Of a stretch of 29,613 nt of DNA, positions 15,657-23,474 are shown one piece after another. The position numbers were made by a program, and so were the translations under genes. Below the pieces are notes generated by a model that searched no databases, was not told the origin of the DNA, and was given only the letters and a program-made list of their open reading frames with translations. Every line of letters begins with the position of its first letter. The first letter of the stretch is position 1. The stretch spans positions 1-29,613 of the forward strand of contig DKUR01000066.1 of assembly GCA_002490775.1 (NCBI GenBank). The letters run 5' to 3'. The DNA comes from Lachnospiraceae bacterium UBA7199. GTDB taxonomy: Bacteria > Bacillota > Clostridia > Lachnospirales > Lachnospiraceae.

Positions 15657-15682
15657 ACACCTGTAACCCAGTGTTTATTACG
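15649..15682 (+). other. attR of the serine-recombinase element
   Basis: The left half (15649-15664) is element sequence beginning with the arm TTTTGTAAACACC (15649-15661). The AA core is at 15665-15666. The right half (15667-15682) is transpeptidase coding sequence. The codons TGT AAC CCA GTG TTT span the core and still encode the ancestral CNPVF. Confidence 0.85.
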
Positions 15683-16306
15683 GTTGGATTAAGACTGGGG
15701 GTGGAGAGATACTATCAGTATTTTACCCAGTTTGGATTATTAAATAAAACAGGAGTGGATCTGCCGGGGGAGGCTGGAACGATTATGCATAAGATGGAAG
15801 ACATGAAGGCAGTGGAACTGGCCACTGTATCCTTTGGCCAGTCCTTTCAGATCACACCGATTCAGCTTGCAGCGACTGCCTGTGCCATTGTAAATGGCGG
15901 AAACAGGGTTACGCCTCATCTGGCAGTCATGACAGCAGACAGAGACGGAACAGAAATTGAAAAGTTTTCATATCCGGTGACAGAACATATTGTATCAGAG
16001 GAAACCTCCGCTACTATGCGGATGATCTTAGAGCAGGTGGTGGAAAATGGTACAGGGCACAATGGCTATGTAGAAGGGGCAAAGGTAGGGGGAAAAACCG
16101 CAACCAGCCAGACGCTTCCAAGAGGCAGTGGAAGATATATTGCCTCCTTTGTAGGCTTTGCGCCTGCAGATAACCCGCAGGTTCTTGCCCTAGCCATTAT
16201 TCATAATCCTCAGGGCGTGTATTATGGTGGTCAGGTGGCCGCTCCGGTGGTAAGGCAGCTTTTTGAAAATATTCTTCCTTATTTGGAAGAAATGGATTAT
16301 AATTGA
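15667..16306 (+). CDS. spoVD: SpoVD-like penicillin-binding protein, C-terminal part
   Basis: It carries the last base of codon 364 and residues 365-576 of the rejoined protein. It starts PVFITVGLRLGVERYYQYF, the normal continuation of a transpeptidase after SCN. The third motif region GGKTATSQTLPRG is at about residues 505-517 (Lys507); it reads KTA instead of the textbook KTG. No ribosome site precedes it, and the GTG at 15671 is merely a codon of the interrupted gene, so separate translation is unlikely. The frame is undamaged over 212 codons, which argues against long-term decay. It ends 12 bp before mraY. Confidence 0.88.
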
Positions 16307-16318
16307 GAGGTGCAGAGA

Positions 16319-17278
16319 ATGGCAGGAAGTTTTATTGTAGTGCCTATATTGATTTCTTTTGGTTTAAGCGTGATTTTAGGGCCCCTTATCATTCCTTTGT
16401 TAAAAAGGCTTAAAGTAGGGCAGACAGTGCGGGAGGATGGACCGAGTACCCATTTAAAAAAATCAGGAACACCTACGATGGGAGGCATCCTGATTATGAT
16501 CAGCGTAGCAGTGACCTCAGTGCTGTACGCAGGAGATTATCCGAGGATCATCCCTATTTTGTTTCTTACATTGGGGTTTGGCCTGATAGGACTTTTGGAT
16601 GATTATCTTAAAGTAGTGCTTCGCCGGTCTATGGGACTTAGAGCATGGCAGAAGATGCTGCTGCAATTGATTGTAACAGGCGTATTTACCTATTATCTGT
16701 ATCACGCTGAGGGTGTGTCTCTCGTAATGAAGATTCCTTTTGCAAACGGATATTTTCTGAATATGGGCAGGCTTACCATTCCCTTTTTGTTTGTTGTTTT
16801 GATCGGAACGGTGAATGGAACTAATTTTACGGATGGACTGGACGGATTGGTAAGCAGTGTGACGATTATGGTGTCAACTTTTTTTACAGTGGCGGCCATT
16901 GGCACTGATGCAGGGATTGCGCCGATTACCTGTGCAGTGACAGGTGCGCTTTTAGGCTTTCTTTTATTTAATGTGCATCCTGCCAGCGTGTTTATGGGAG
17001 ATACAGGTTCCCTTGCACTTGGGGGTTTTGTTGCTTCCTGTGCCTACATGATGCAGCTTCCTTTGTTTCTTCCCATGATTGGATTCATTTATGTGATCGA
17101 AGTATTGTCGGTCATCATTCAGGTGGGGTATTACAAAATAAGCGGAGGAAAGCGGGTGTTTAAAATGGCCCCTCTGCATCATCATTTTGAATTATGCGGG
17201 TGGAAGGAGACAAAAGTGGTAGCAGTATTTTCTATTATTACTGCGGCACTTTGCCTTTTGGCGCTGCTTGCCTTATAA
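16319..17278 (+). CDS. mraY: Phospho-N-acetylmuramoyl-pentapeptide transferase MraY
   Basis: A 319-residue protein from the ATG at 16319, eight bases after GAGAGG. About ten membrane segments are visible. It transfers phospho-MurNAc-pentapeptide from UDP to undecaprenyl phosphate, making lipid I. Catalytic and signature motifs: DDYLKV near residue 99, NGTNFTDGLDGL with its two aspartates, FMGDTGSLALGG and the histidine-rich PLHHHFE. The gene is essential and lies just downstream of the interrupted transpeptidase, so it depends on readthrough from the recombinase or on an internal promoter while the element is present. Confidence 0.96.
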   Translation: MAGSFIVVPILISFGLSVILGPLIIPLLKRLKVGQTVREDGPSTHLKKSGTPTMGGILIMISVAVTSVLYAGDYPRIIPILFLTLGFGLIGLLDDYLKVVLRRSMGLRAWQKMLLQLIVTGVFTYYLYHAEGVSLVMKIPFANGYFLNMGRLTIPFLFVVLIGTVNGTNFTDGLDGLVSSVTIMVSTFFTVAAIGTDAGIAPITCAVTGALLGFLLFNVHPASVFMGDTGSLALGGFVASCAYMMQLPLFLPMIGFIYVIEVLSVIIQVGYYKISGGKRVFKMAPLHHHFELCGWKETKVVAVFSIITAALCLLALLAL

Positions 17279-17358
17279 TTGCCTTTTAAGGTATAATACC
17301 TTGATTTGAGTGTCCGCTCAAGCGGAAAAATAGATAGGAAAGTTGAAAGAGGAATGAT

Positions 17359-18735
17359 ATGGAACTTCAGGGAAAAAAGGTTCTGGTAGTGGGAAGTGGT
17401 AAAAGCGGTATCGGTGCGGCCGGTCTTTTAGGAAAGATAGGGGCACTGCCGGTAATCTTTGACAGTAATGAAAAACTGGACGCCGGAGCCATAAAGGAAA
17501 AAGCTGGACAGATACCGGGGCTTGAGGTACAGATTGGAACGATACCGGAAGAAAAAAGGAAGGAATTTGCATTGGTGGTATTAAGTCCGGGCGTGCCGGT
17601 GGATCTGCCGATGCTTGAGGATTACAGGGCCCTTTCCATTCCCATTTGGGGGGAAATTGAACTGGCTTATGAATTTTCCAAAGGAAAATTAATCGCGATT
17701 ACCGGAACCAATGGAAAAACCACCACCACCACACTGGTAGGACAGATCATGAGCGCTTACTTTGCATCTGTTTATGTGGTGGGAAATATAGGAAATCCTT
17801 ATACGGATATTGCCCTTGATACAAAAGAGGATACCGTTACAGTTGCGGAGATCAGCAGCTTTCAGTTGGAGACTACCCAGGAATTTAAGCCTGCAGTTTC
17901 AGCAATTTTAAATATTACGCCGGATCATTTAAACCGTCATCACACAATGGAATGTTATGTGGAGATGAAGGAAAGGATTGCTGTAAAGCAGACAAAGGAA
18001 GATACTTGTATACTTAACTATGAGGATGATTATACAAGGGACTTTGGCGAAAGATGTCCAGGGAAAGTGCTCTTTTTTTCTTCAAAAAGAGAACTGGAAG
18101 AAGGAGTTTTTCTCGCTGGCGAAGAAATTTTTATGGCGAAAAAAGGAGCTTTAGGAAATACAGAAAAGCTGCGGCTTATGAATATTCATGATATGAACCT
18201 GGTAGGCATGTGCAATGTGGAAAATGTGATGGCGGCAATTTTGATCTGTGATGCCATGAAAGTGCCTATGGAAATTATCATCAAGGTGGTAAAGGAATTT
18301 AAGGCGGTAGAGCACAGAATTGAGTTTGTTGCTACCAAAAACGGCGTAGATTATTACAACGATTCCAAGGGAACCAATCCGGATGCTGCCATACAGGGGA
18401 TTCGGGCAATGGATCGCCCAACGGTGCTGATCGGAGGAGGCTATGACAAGCAAAGTGAGTACGATGCCTGGATAGAAGCCTTTGATGGTAAGGTGAAAGC
18501 ACTTGTACTGATCGGACAGACCAAAGAAAAGATTGCTGCTTGTGCCAGAGCGCATGGAGTTAAAAATATTATTCTGGCGGAAACCTTTGAAGAGGCGTTT
18601 GCTATTTGTGTCAGTCAGGCACTGCCTGGGGACGCGGTGCTTTTATCACCAGCTTGTGCAAGCTGGGGGATGTTTCCAAATTATGAGGTGCGTGGAAATA
18701 GATTTAAAGAGTTAGTAGGAAAGATTGGAGCTTAA
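17359..18735 (+). CDS. murD: UDP-N-acetylmuramoylalanine-D-glutamate ligase MurD
   Basis: A 458-residue cytoplasmic Mur ligase that adds D-Glu to UDP-MurNAc-L-Ala using ATP. The N-terminal UDP-binding domain has VVGSGKSGIGAAGLL. The ATP loop is GTNGKTTTT (Lys120), followed by the central-domain box EISSFQLETT and the C-terminal DSKGTNPDA motif. Length and motifs are normal. The ATG follows an AGAGGA site. The 80 bp before it contain two short palindromes (AAGGTATAATACCTT and CCGCTCAAGCGG) of unknown meaning. Confidence 0.96.
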   Translation: MELQGKKVLVVGSGKSGIGAAGLLGKIGALPVIFDSNEKLDAGAIKEKAGQIPGLEVQIGTIPEEKRKEFALVVLSPGVPVDLPMLEDYRALSIPIWGEIELAYEFSKGKLIAITGTNGKTTTTTLVGQIMSAYFASVYVVGNIGNPYTDIALDTKEDTVTVAEISSFQLETTQEFKPAVSAILNITPDHLNRHHTMECYVEMKERIAVKQTKEDTCILNYEDDYTRDFGERCPGKVLFFSSKRELEEGVFLAGEEIFMAKKGALGNTEKLRLMNIHDMNLVGMCNVENVMAAILICDAMKVPMEIIIKVVKEFKAVEHRIEFVATKNGVDYYNDSKGTNPDAAIQGIRAMDRPTVLIGGGYDKQSEYDAWIEAFDGKVKALVLIGQTKEKIAACARAHGVKNIILAETFEEAFAICVSQALPGDAVLLSPACASWGMFPNYEVRGNRFKELVGKIGA

Positions 18736-18739
18736 GAGC

Positions 18740-19915
18740 GTGGCGGAAAGAAGAAGGGGAAACGGTCCGGGAAGGAAAAACAAAGGGCAGCAGGATTCGT
18801 TTTTTGATTACACTTTGCTGTTTATTGTATTGTTTCTACTTGCATTTGGTCTGGTAGTGCTTTATTCCACCAGTGCCTATGAGGGCAGCCTTTTAAAGGA
18901 TCCGGATCCGGCTTATTTTTTGAAAAAACAGGTGGTTTCTACGGTGATTGGCATGGCAGCTATGTTAGTAGTTGCCAATATCCCTTATCATTTTTGGGAA
19001 CGGTTTGCAGTGTTTGGCTATATTGTTTCCATTGTTATGATTCTTCTGATCATCCCATTCGGCGTGGAGGCAAACGGTGCCAAGAGATGGCTTAGGATTG
19101 CAGGTATGTCCATTCAGCCGGCAGAGGTTGCCAAGCTGGGAATGATCTTGTTTTTAGCCAGCCTGATCTGCAGAATGGGGAGAAAAATCAGAACCGGAAA
19201 GGGCTTTTTTATTGTACTTATGATTCCTATGCCTGTCAGCCTTTTGGTATGGCAGATTACGGAAAATATGAGTTCGGCTATTATTATTTTGGGAATTGCA
19301 GTGCTTATGCTGTTTGTGTCCTGCCCGGATTATAAGCGTTTCATTCTATTAGGGCTGGCAGGGATAGCAGTGTGTGCACTGGCATTATTTATTATTGTAA
19401 ATGCGGCCGACAGTGGAAGTCTTGGAGTACGTGGAACACGTATTCTGGCATGGCTGGATCCGGAAGCATATGCCAGTGGAAAAGGATTCCAAACCCTGCA
19501 GGCACTGTATGCCATTGGTTCTGGCGGTATTTGGGGAAAAGGTCTGGGAAAAAGTGTTCAGAAGCTGGGTTTTTTGCCTGAGGCGCAGAACGATATGATT
19601 TTTTCTATTATTTGTGAGGAGCTTGGACTATTTGGGGCGATTGCCATCATGCTGATGTTCGTTCTGCTGATCTGGAGGTTTATGGTAATTGCAAACAATG
19701 CACCAGATCTTTTTGGAGCGCTTTTAGTGGTAGGCGTTATGGGGCACATTGCAATCCAGGTGATTTTAAATGTGGCGGTAGTAACAAATACGATTCCCAA
19801 TACCGGTATTTCACTGCCTTTTATCAGCTATGGAGGTTCTGCTGTTTTGTTTTTGATGATAGAAATAGGAATCGTCTTAAGCGTAGGCAGGGGGATCAGA
19901 TTGAAAGATTTATAG
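18740..19915 (+). CDS. ftsW: SEDS glycosyltransferase, FtsW/SpoVE type
   Basis: A 391-residue polytopic protein from the GTG at 18740, nine bases after GGAG; a TTG at 18725 is an alternative overlapping murD. About ten membrane segments. SEDS-family motifs are GAKRWLRIAGMSIQPAE, EAQNDMIFSIICEELG and the C-terminal PNTGISLPFISYGGS. SEDS proteins polymerise glycan strands from lipid II in partnership with a class B transpeptidase, here the intact one upstream or the SpoVD-like one. In Bacillus the gene at this place is spoVE, so FtsW versus SpoVE cannot be settled from this window. Confidence 0.93.
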   Translation: MAERRRGNGPGRKNKGQQDSFFDYTLLFIVLFLLAFGLVVLYSTSAYEGSLLKDPDPAYFLKKQVVSTVIGMAAMLVVANIPYHFWERFAVFGYIVSIVMILLIIPFGVEANGAKRWLRIAGMSIQPAEVAKLGMILFLASLICRMGRKIRTGKGFFIVLMIPMPVSLLVWQITENMSSAIIILGIAVLMLFVSCPDYKRFILLGLAGIAVCALALFIIVNAADSGSLGVRGTRILAWLDPEAYASGKGFQTLQALYAIGSGGIWGKGLGKSVQKLGFLPEAQNDMIFSIICEELGLFGAIAIMLMFVLLIWRFMVIANNAPDLFGALLVVGVMGHIAIQVILNVAVVTNTIPNTGISLPFISYGGSAVLFLMIEIGIVLSVGRGIRLKDL

Positions 19916-19992
19916 TACAAGATGCGATTTCCTTTTTGCTACATATTTTAGAATAGGTCTATTTTTTTAACCGGAAGGCGGATGGTGAGAAT

Positions 19993-21246
19993 TTGGATGC
20001 TATTCATATTCAGGGAGGAAACCCTCTTTTTGGAGAAACCAAAATACAGGGATCTAAAAATGCAGTACTGCCGGTCATGGCAGCAGCGCTTTTAATTGAG
20101 GATGTCTGTATTATAGAAAATTGCCCACACATTTCAGATGTGCAGCATATGAAGCAGCTTTTGGAGGGAATCGGGTGCCGGGTTAATTTTACCAATGGTA
20201 CGATTACTATAGACGCCAGAAATATATCGGATGATACCATGTCAGGAGAAAGCGTAACAGGAATGCGTTCCTCTATCATGCTGCTCGGTGCGATGCTGGG
20301 CAGAGTGGGTGAGGTTACGATGGCCTATCCGGGCGGGTGCGTCATAGGGGAACGTCCTATTGACTTGCACTTAAATGCACTTCGCAGGATGGGTGTTTCG
20401 GTATACGAAAAAGAGGGCGGCTTTACAGCAAGAGTAAAGAGCCTGGAAGGAACAGTTTTAAGACTTCCCATTTCCAGTGTTGGAGCGACGGAAAATATTA
20501 TTTTGGCGGCTGTGAAGGCCAGGGGAGTTACAGTGCTTCAAAATGCGGCAAAGGAGCCGGAGATTGTTACTTTATGTGAATTTTTGCGGGAAGCAGGTGC
20601 TGTAATAGAAGGAATTGGCGGATCAGTGCTGATTATACAGGGCGGTCATGAACTTCACGGAATCAGGTTTAAGACGCCGCCTGACCGTATTGTGGCCGGA
20701 ACTTACCTGATGAGCGTTTTAGGAGCCGGTGGGCATATTTTTTTAGAGGACGCACCTGTTTCACAGATGCGCAGCATGCTTGTTACCGCCCGGGAAATGG
20801 GGGCGGAAGTCAGTATTTCCAAGGAAGGACTGACCATCATTGCTGATGACCACAGAAAAGCTGTTCCCTATTTGAAAACAGAGGTGTATCCTGGATTTCC
20901 TACGGATATCCAGTCGATTCTTATGGCGGCGCTTACTACGGCAGATGGAGTCAGTGTGATAGAGGAAACTATTTTTGAAAACAGATTCCGCATAGCATCA
21001 CAGCTTCAAAAAATGGGAGCCTGCATTGAACTATTGGGAAGCCGGAAGGCTGTGATCACAGGAGTGGATAGTCTTTTAGGATGTGAAGTCACTGCTCAGG
21101 AACTGCGCGGCGGCGCCGCACTGGTGATTGCAGGGTGTATGGCAATGGGAGAAACCGTAATAAAAAACCGACATTTTATTGAGCGGGGGTATGAAGATAT
21201 CTGCAGGGACTATCAGAACCTTGGGGTAAATATATATACCGGATAA
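19993..21246 (+). CDS. murA: UDP-N-acetylglucosamine 1-carboxyvinyltransferase MurA
   Basis: A 417-residue protein with a TTG start. It catalyses the first committed step of peptidoglycan precursor synthesis, adding enolpyruvate from PEP to UDP-GlcNAc. Motifs: GSKNAVLPVMAAALL near the N-terminus, with the catalytic-site Lys-Asn, and the fosfomycin-target loop YPGGCVIGERPIDLH with Cys116. The presence of Cys rather than Asp predicts fosfomycin sensitivity at the target level. Its stop overlaps the ftsQ start by one base. Confidence 0.96.
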   Translation: MDAIHIQGGNPLFGETKIQGSKNAVLPVMAAALLIEDVCIIENCPHISDVQHMKQLLEGIGCRVNFTNGTITIDARNISDDTMSGESVTGMRSSIMLLGAMLGRVGEVTMAYPGGCVIGERPIDLHLNALRRMGVSVYEKEGGFTARVKSLEGTVLRLPISSVGATENIILAAVKARGVTVLQNAAKEPEIVTLCEFLREAGAVIEGIGGSVLIIQGGHELHGIRFKTPPDRIVAGTYLMSVLGAGGHIFLEDAPVSQMRSMLVTAREMGAEVSISKEGLTIIADDHRKAVPYLKTEVYPGFPTDIQSILMAALTTADGVSVIEETIFENRFRIASQLQKMGACIELLGSRKAVITGVDSLLGCEVTAQELRGGAALVIAGCMAMGETVIKNRHFIERGYEDICRDYQNLGVNIYTG

Positions 21247-22028
21247 TGGAAAAGATGGCTAAGAAAAAACTAAAAAAAAAGAACCAGACCAATAGAATAC
21301 GTTTTTCCACACATAAGAGCCTGTTTATTATAGGTGGTACGATTGTTACATTTGCTGCCATGCTGGTGGCTGCGTATTTTTATATTATTACTACCTACAC
21401 AGTTACTACAATTTATGTGGAAGGAAATATCCATTATACCAATGAAGAGATCATTAATATGGTAATGGAAGGGTATTATGGAAATAATTCCCTTCTGTTA
21501 TCATTAAAGTATAAAGATAAAAGTATTGTTGGTGTTCCCTTTGTTGAAAAAATGGATGTTTCAGTACTGGATCCCCATACCATTAAAATCGAGGTATATG
21601 AAAAAGCGCTGGCAGGTTATGTGGAATATCTTGATAGATATATGTATTTTGACAAAGATGGGGTAGTGGTGGAAAGCTCTACGGAAAAAACAGCAGGTAT
21701 TCCTATGGTAACAGGGCTTAAGTTTGACCATGTGATCCTGTATGAGCCTTTACAGGTGGAAAACCCAGAGGTTTTTTCTTCTATTTTAAGTATTACGCAG
21801 TTGGTAAATAAGTATAGCCTTTTGGTGGACAGGATCTATTTTGGCAGTGATGGTTCGGTAACTCTTTATTTTGGCAATGTAAAAGCGTCATTGGGAGTTG
21901 GGGACAACCTGGATGAAAAAATTATGGAGCTTCAGTATATGATTCCGAAGCTGGAAGGAAAAAGCGGAACCCTTAGAATGGAAAATTATACAGAAGAAAC
22001 TCATAATATTTCATTTGAATTGGATTAG
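21246..22028 (+). CDS. ftsQ: Cell division protein FtsQ/DivIB
   Basis: A 260-residue bitopic protein with a very basic cytoplasmic start (MEKMAKKKLKKKNQ), one membrane segment at about 28-50 and a POTRA-like domain from TTIYVEGNIHYTNEEI. A beta domain with YMYFDKDGVVVESS follows. This is the FtsQ/DivIB architecture and its usual place between murA and ftsZ. It would scaffold FtsL and DivIC at the septum. The TAATG junction with murA indicates coupled translation. Confidence 0.88.
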   Translation: MEKMAKKKLKKKNQTNRIRFSTHKSLFIIGGTIVTFAAMLVAAYFYIITTYTVTTIYVEGNIHYTNEEIINMVMEGYYGNNSLLLSLKYKDKSIVGVPFVEKMDVSVLDPHTIKIEVYEKALAGYVEYLDRYMYFDKDGVVVESSTEKTAGIPMVTGLKFDHVILYEPLQVENPEVFSSILSITQLVNKYSLLVDRIYFGSDGSVTLYFGNVKASLGVGDNLDEKIMELQYMIPKLEGKSGTLRMENYTEETHNISFELD

Positions 22029-22073
22029 CAGAGTCTGTATTCAAAAACATTCAGGAAAAACTAAAATTAATAG

Positions 22074-22102
22074 TTGATAATTCATAGAAAAAATTATATG
22101 AT
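22074..22102 (+). promoter_or_regulatory. Probable sigma-A promoter of ftsZ
   Basis: TTGATA (22074-22079) and TATGAT (22097-22102) are spaced by 17 bp in the 144-bp gap before ftsZ. It could let ftsZ be expressed independently of the dcw operon. Confidence 0.55.
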
Positions 22103-22172
22103 AGATTATATGAGTTTGTGTCTGGCATGTATTTGGCCGGCAGGGTTGGTAATGATAAGGAGGAAATGACCT

Positions 22173-23375
22173 TTGCTTGAAATTAAAACGAACGACGCTG
22201 AATCTGCTGCTAAGATCATTGTGATCGGTGTTGGAGGCGCAGGTAATAATGCTGTTAATAGAATGGTGGACGAGAATATCACTGGTGTTGAGTTTATTGG
22301 CATCAATACAGATAAACAGGCACTGCAGTTATGTAAGGCACCAAAGCTTTTGCAGATTGGAGAAAAGCTTACAAAGGGGCTGGGAGCAGGTGCCAAGCCT
22401 GAAATCGGTGAGAAAGCAGCCGAGGAGAGCAGCGAGGAGATTGCTGCAGCACTTAAAGGTGCAGACATGGTTTTTGTAACCTGTGGTATGGGAGGCGGTA
22501 CCGGAACCGGTGCGGCGCCTATTGTAGCCAAGCTGGCAAAAGATATGGGAATCCTTACGGTTGGCGTTGTAACTAAGCCTTTCCGCTTTGAAGCAAAAGC
22601 ACGTATGGTAAATGCACTAAATGGTATTGAGAAAATTAAGGACAATGTTGATACTTTGATTGTAATTCCAAATGACAAGCTTCTTGAAATCGTTGACAGA
22701 AGGACAACCATGCCGGATGCCCTTAAGAAAGCAGATGAGGTGCTTCAGCAGGCAGTTCAGGGAATTACTGATTTGATTAATGTGCCTGCTGTTATTAATC
22801 TTGACTTTGCAGATGTGCAGACAGTTATGAAGGACAAGGGAATTGCACATATTGGAATTGGTGAAGGAAAGGGCGACGATAAGGCAAGCGAGGCTGTCAA
22901 GATGGCAGTGGAAAGTCCCTTGCTCGAAACCACAATTTCCGGTGCAACCCATGTTATCATTAATGTTTCCGGTGATATTACCCTTGCAGATGCTTCTGAT
23001 GCAGCAAGTTATGTGCAGGAGCTTGCAGGAGATAACGTTAATATTATCTTTGGAGCCATGTATGATGAAAGTAAGTCGGATAGCTGCCGGATTACAGTTA
23101 TTGCCACAGGACTTGAAGATGCGACGCTGCCTACGAATAAACCGGTATCTCCCTACAGCACATTTTCAGGTAAATACATAAAGCCTGTTACGCCCAATAT
23201 TAATTTAAGACCGGCAGGAAATCAAGAAGGGGCTAATGTGATTCCGGGGCATGCGGTGCCTAATGTGAATACAACACCGCACCGGCCTGTGAGCGGTATT
23301 ACCAATCCTGGCGATTTGAGAAGCAATGTGGCGGACAAGCCTTTGAAGATACCTGATTTTCTTCAAAAGAAATAA
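22173..23375 (+). CDS. ftsZ: Tubulin-like cell division GTPase FtsZ
   Basis: A 400-residue protein with a TTG start eight bases after AAGGAGG. It polymerises into the Z ring at midcell or at the polar sporulation septum. The N-terminal nucleotide-binding GVGGAGNNAVNRM is followed by the tubulin signature GGGTGTGAAP and the T7 synergy loop region (NLDFADVQTVM). A variable linker (about 325-385) leads to the conserved C-terminal peptide KPLKIPDFLQKK, which binds partners such as SepF or FtsA. A perfect terminator follows. Confidence 0.97.
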   Translation: MLEIKTNDAESAAKIIVIGVGGAGNNAVNRMVDENITGVEFIGINTDKQALQLCKAPKLLQIGEKLTKGLGAGAKPEIGEKAAEESSEEIAAALKGADMVFVTCGMGGGTGTGAAPIVAKLAKDMGILTVGVVTKPFRFEAKARMVNALNGIEKIKDNVDTLIVIPNDKLLEIVDRRTTMPDALKKADEVLQQAVQGITDLINVPAVINLDFADVQTVMKDKGIAHIGIGEGKGDDKASEAVKMAVESPLLETTISGATHVIINVSGDITLADASDAASYVQELAGDNVNIIFGAMYDESKSDSCRITVIATGLEDATLPTNKPVSPYSTFSGKYIKPVTPNINLRPAGNQEGANVIPGHAVPNVNTTPHRPVSGITNPGDLRSNVADKPLKIPDFLQKK

Positions 23376-23404
23376 GAAATTAGAATATTTTTCATGGAAA
23401 GTTC

Positions 23405-23437
23405 AAAGGCTGTATATCGTCAGATATACAGCCTTTT
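23405..23437 (+). terminator. Terminator after ftsZ
   Basis: AAAGGCTGTATATC (23405-23418) pairs perfectly with GATATACAGCCTTT around a four-base loop, and the stem runs into TTTT. An apparent ATG at 23394 with a frame through this hairpin is not the start of the next gene. Confidence 0.9.
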
Positions 23438-23474
23438 AGGAATTTTTAAAGGTTTTGGATTGGAGGAAAACAAA

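Larger units (their letters stand above)
10880..15666 (+). mobile_element. Compact 4,787-bp excisable element within the spoVD-like gene
   Basis: Contents: an ABC importer on the minus strand (ATPase, permease, binding protein), a 48-codon gene and a large serine recombinase on the plus strand. TGTAA is present at both ends (10875-10879 and 15662-15666). Taking the AA as crossover, removal of 4,787 bp joins 1,091 and 640 coding bases into 1,731 bases, an exact 577-codon frame with Asn restored in SCN. Perfect 13-bp inverted arms lie three bases either side of the AA in the joined element ends. There is almost no spare DNA: the ATPase stop is within 30 bp of the left core and the recombinase stop lies inside the right arm. 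The architecture resembles skin-type intervening elements in sporulation genes. Present-day mobility is inferred. Confidence 0.9.

Noticed and set aside
10862..15682. Group II intron, intein or ordinary insertion-sequence disruption of the transpeptidase gene
   Set aside because: There is no reverse transcriptase, splicing domain or DDE transposase. The inserted DNA has stop codons in the host frame, a large serine recombinase and att-type symmetrical arms.
10862..15682. Tn4451/TnpX-type serine transposon with random target
   Set aside because: Those use a GA dinucleotide and show little target similarity. Here the core is AA, several further bases match between host and element halves, and the target codon is restored exactly. 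It cannot be fully excluded without other insertions.
9789..16306. Two decayed pseudogene fragments of a penicillin-binding protein
   Set aside because: Both parts have undamaged frames up to the junction bases and rejoin precisely in frame, so interruption explains them better than decay.
23394..23474. Longer aminopeptidase start at 23394
   Set aside because: That stretch contains the perfect ftsZ terminator hairpin, and the ATG at 23475 has a proper GGAGG site.
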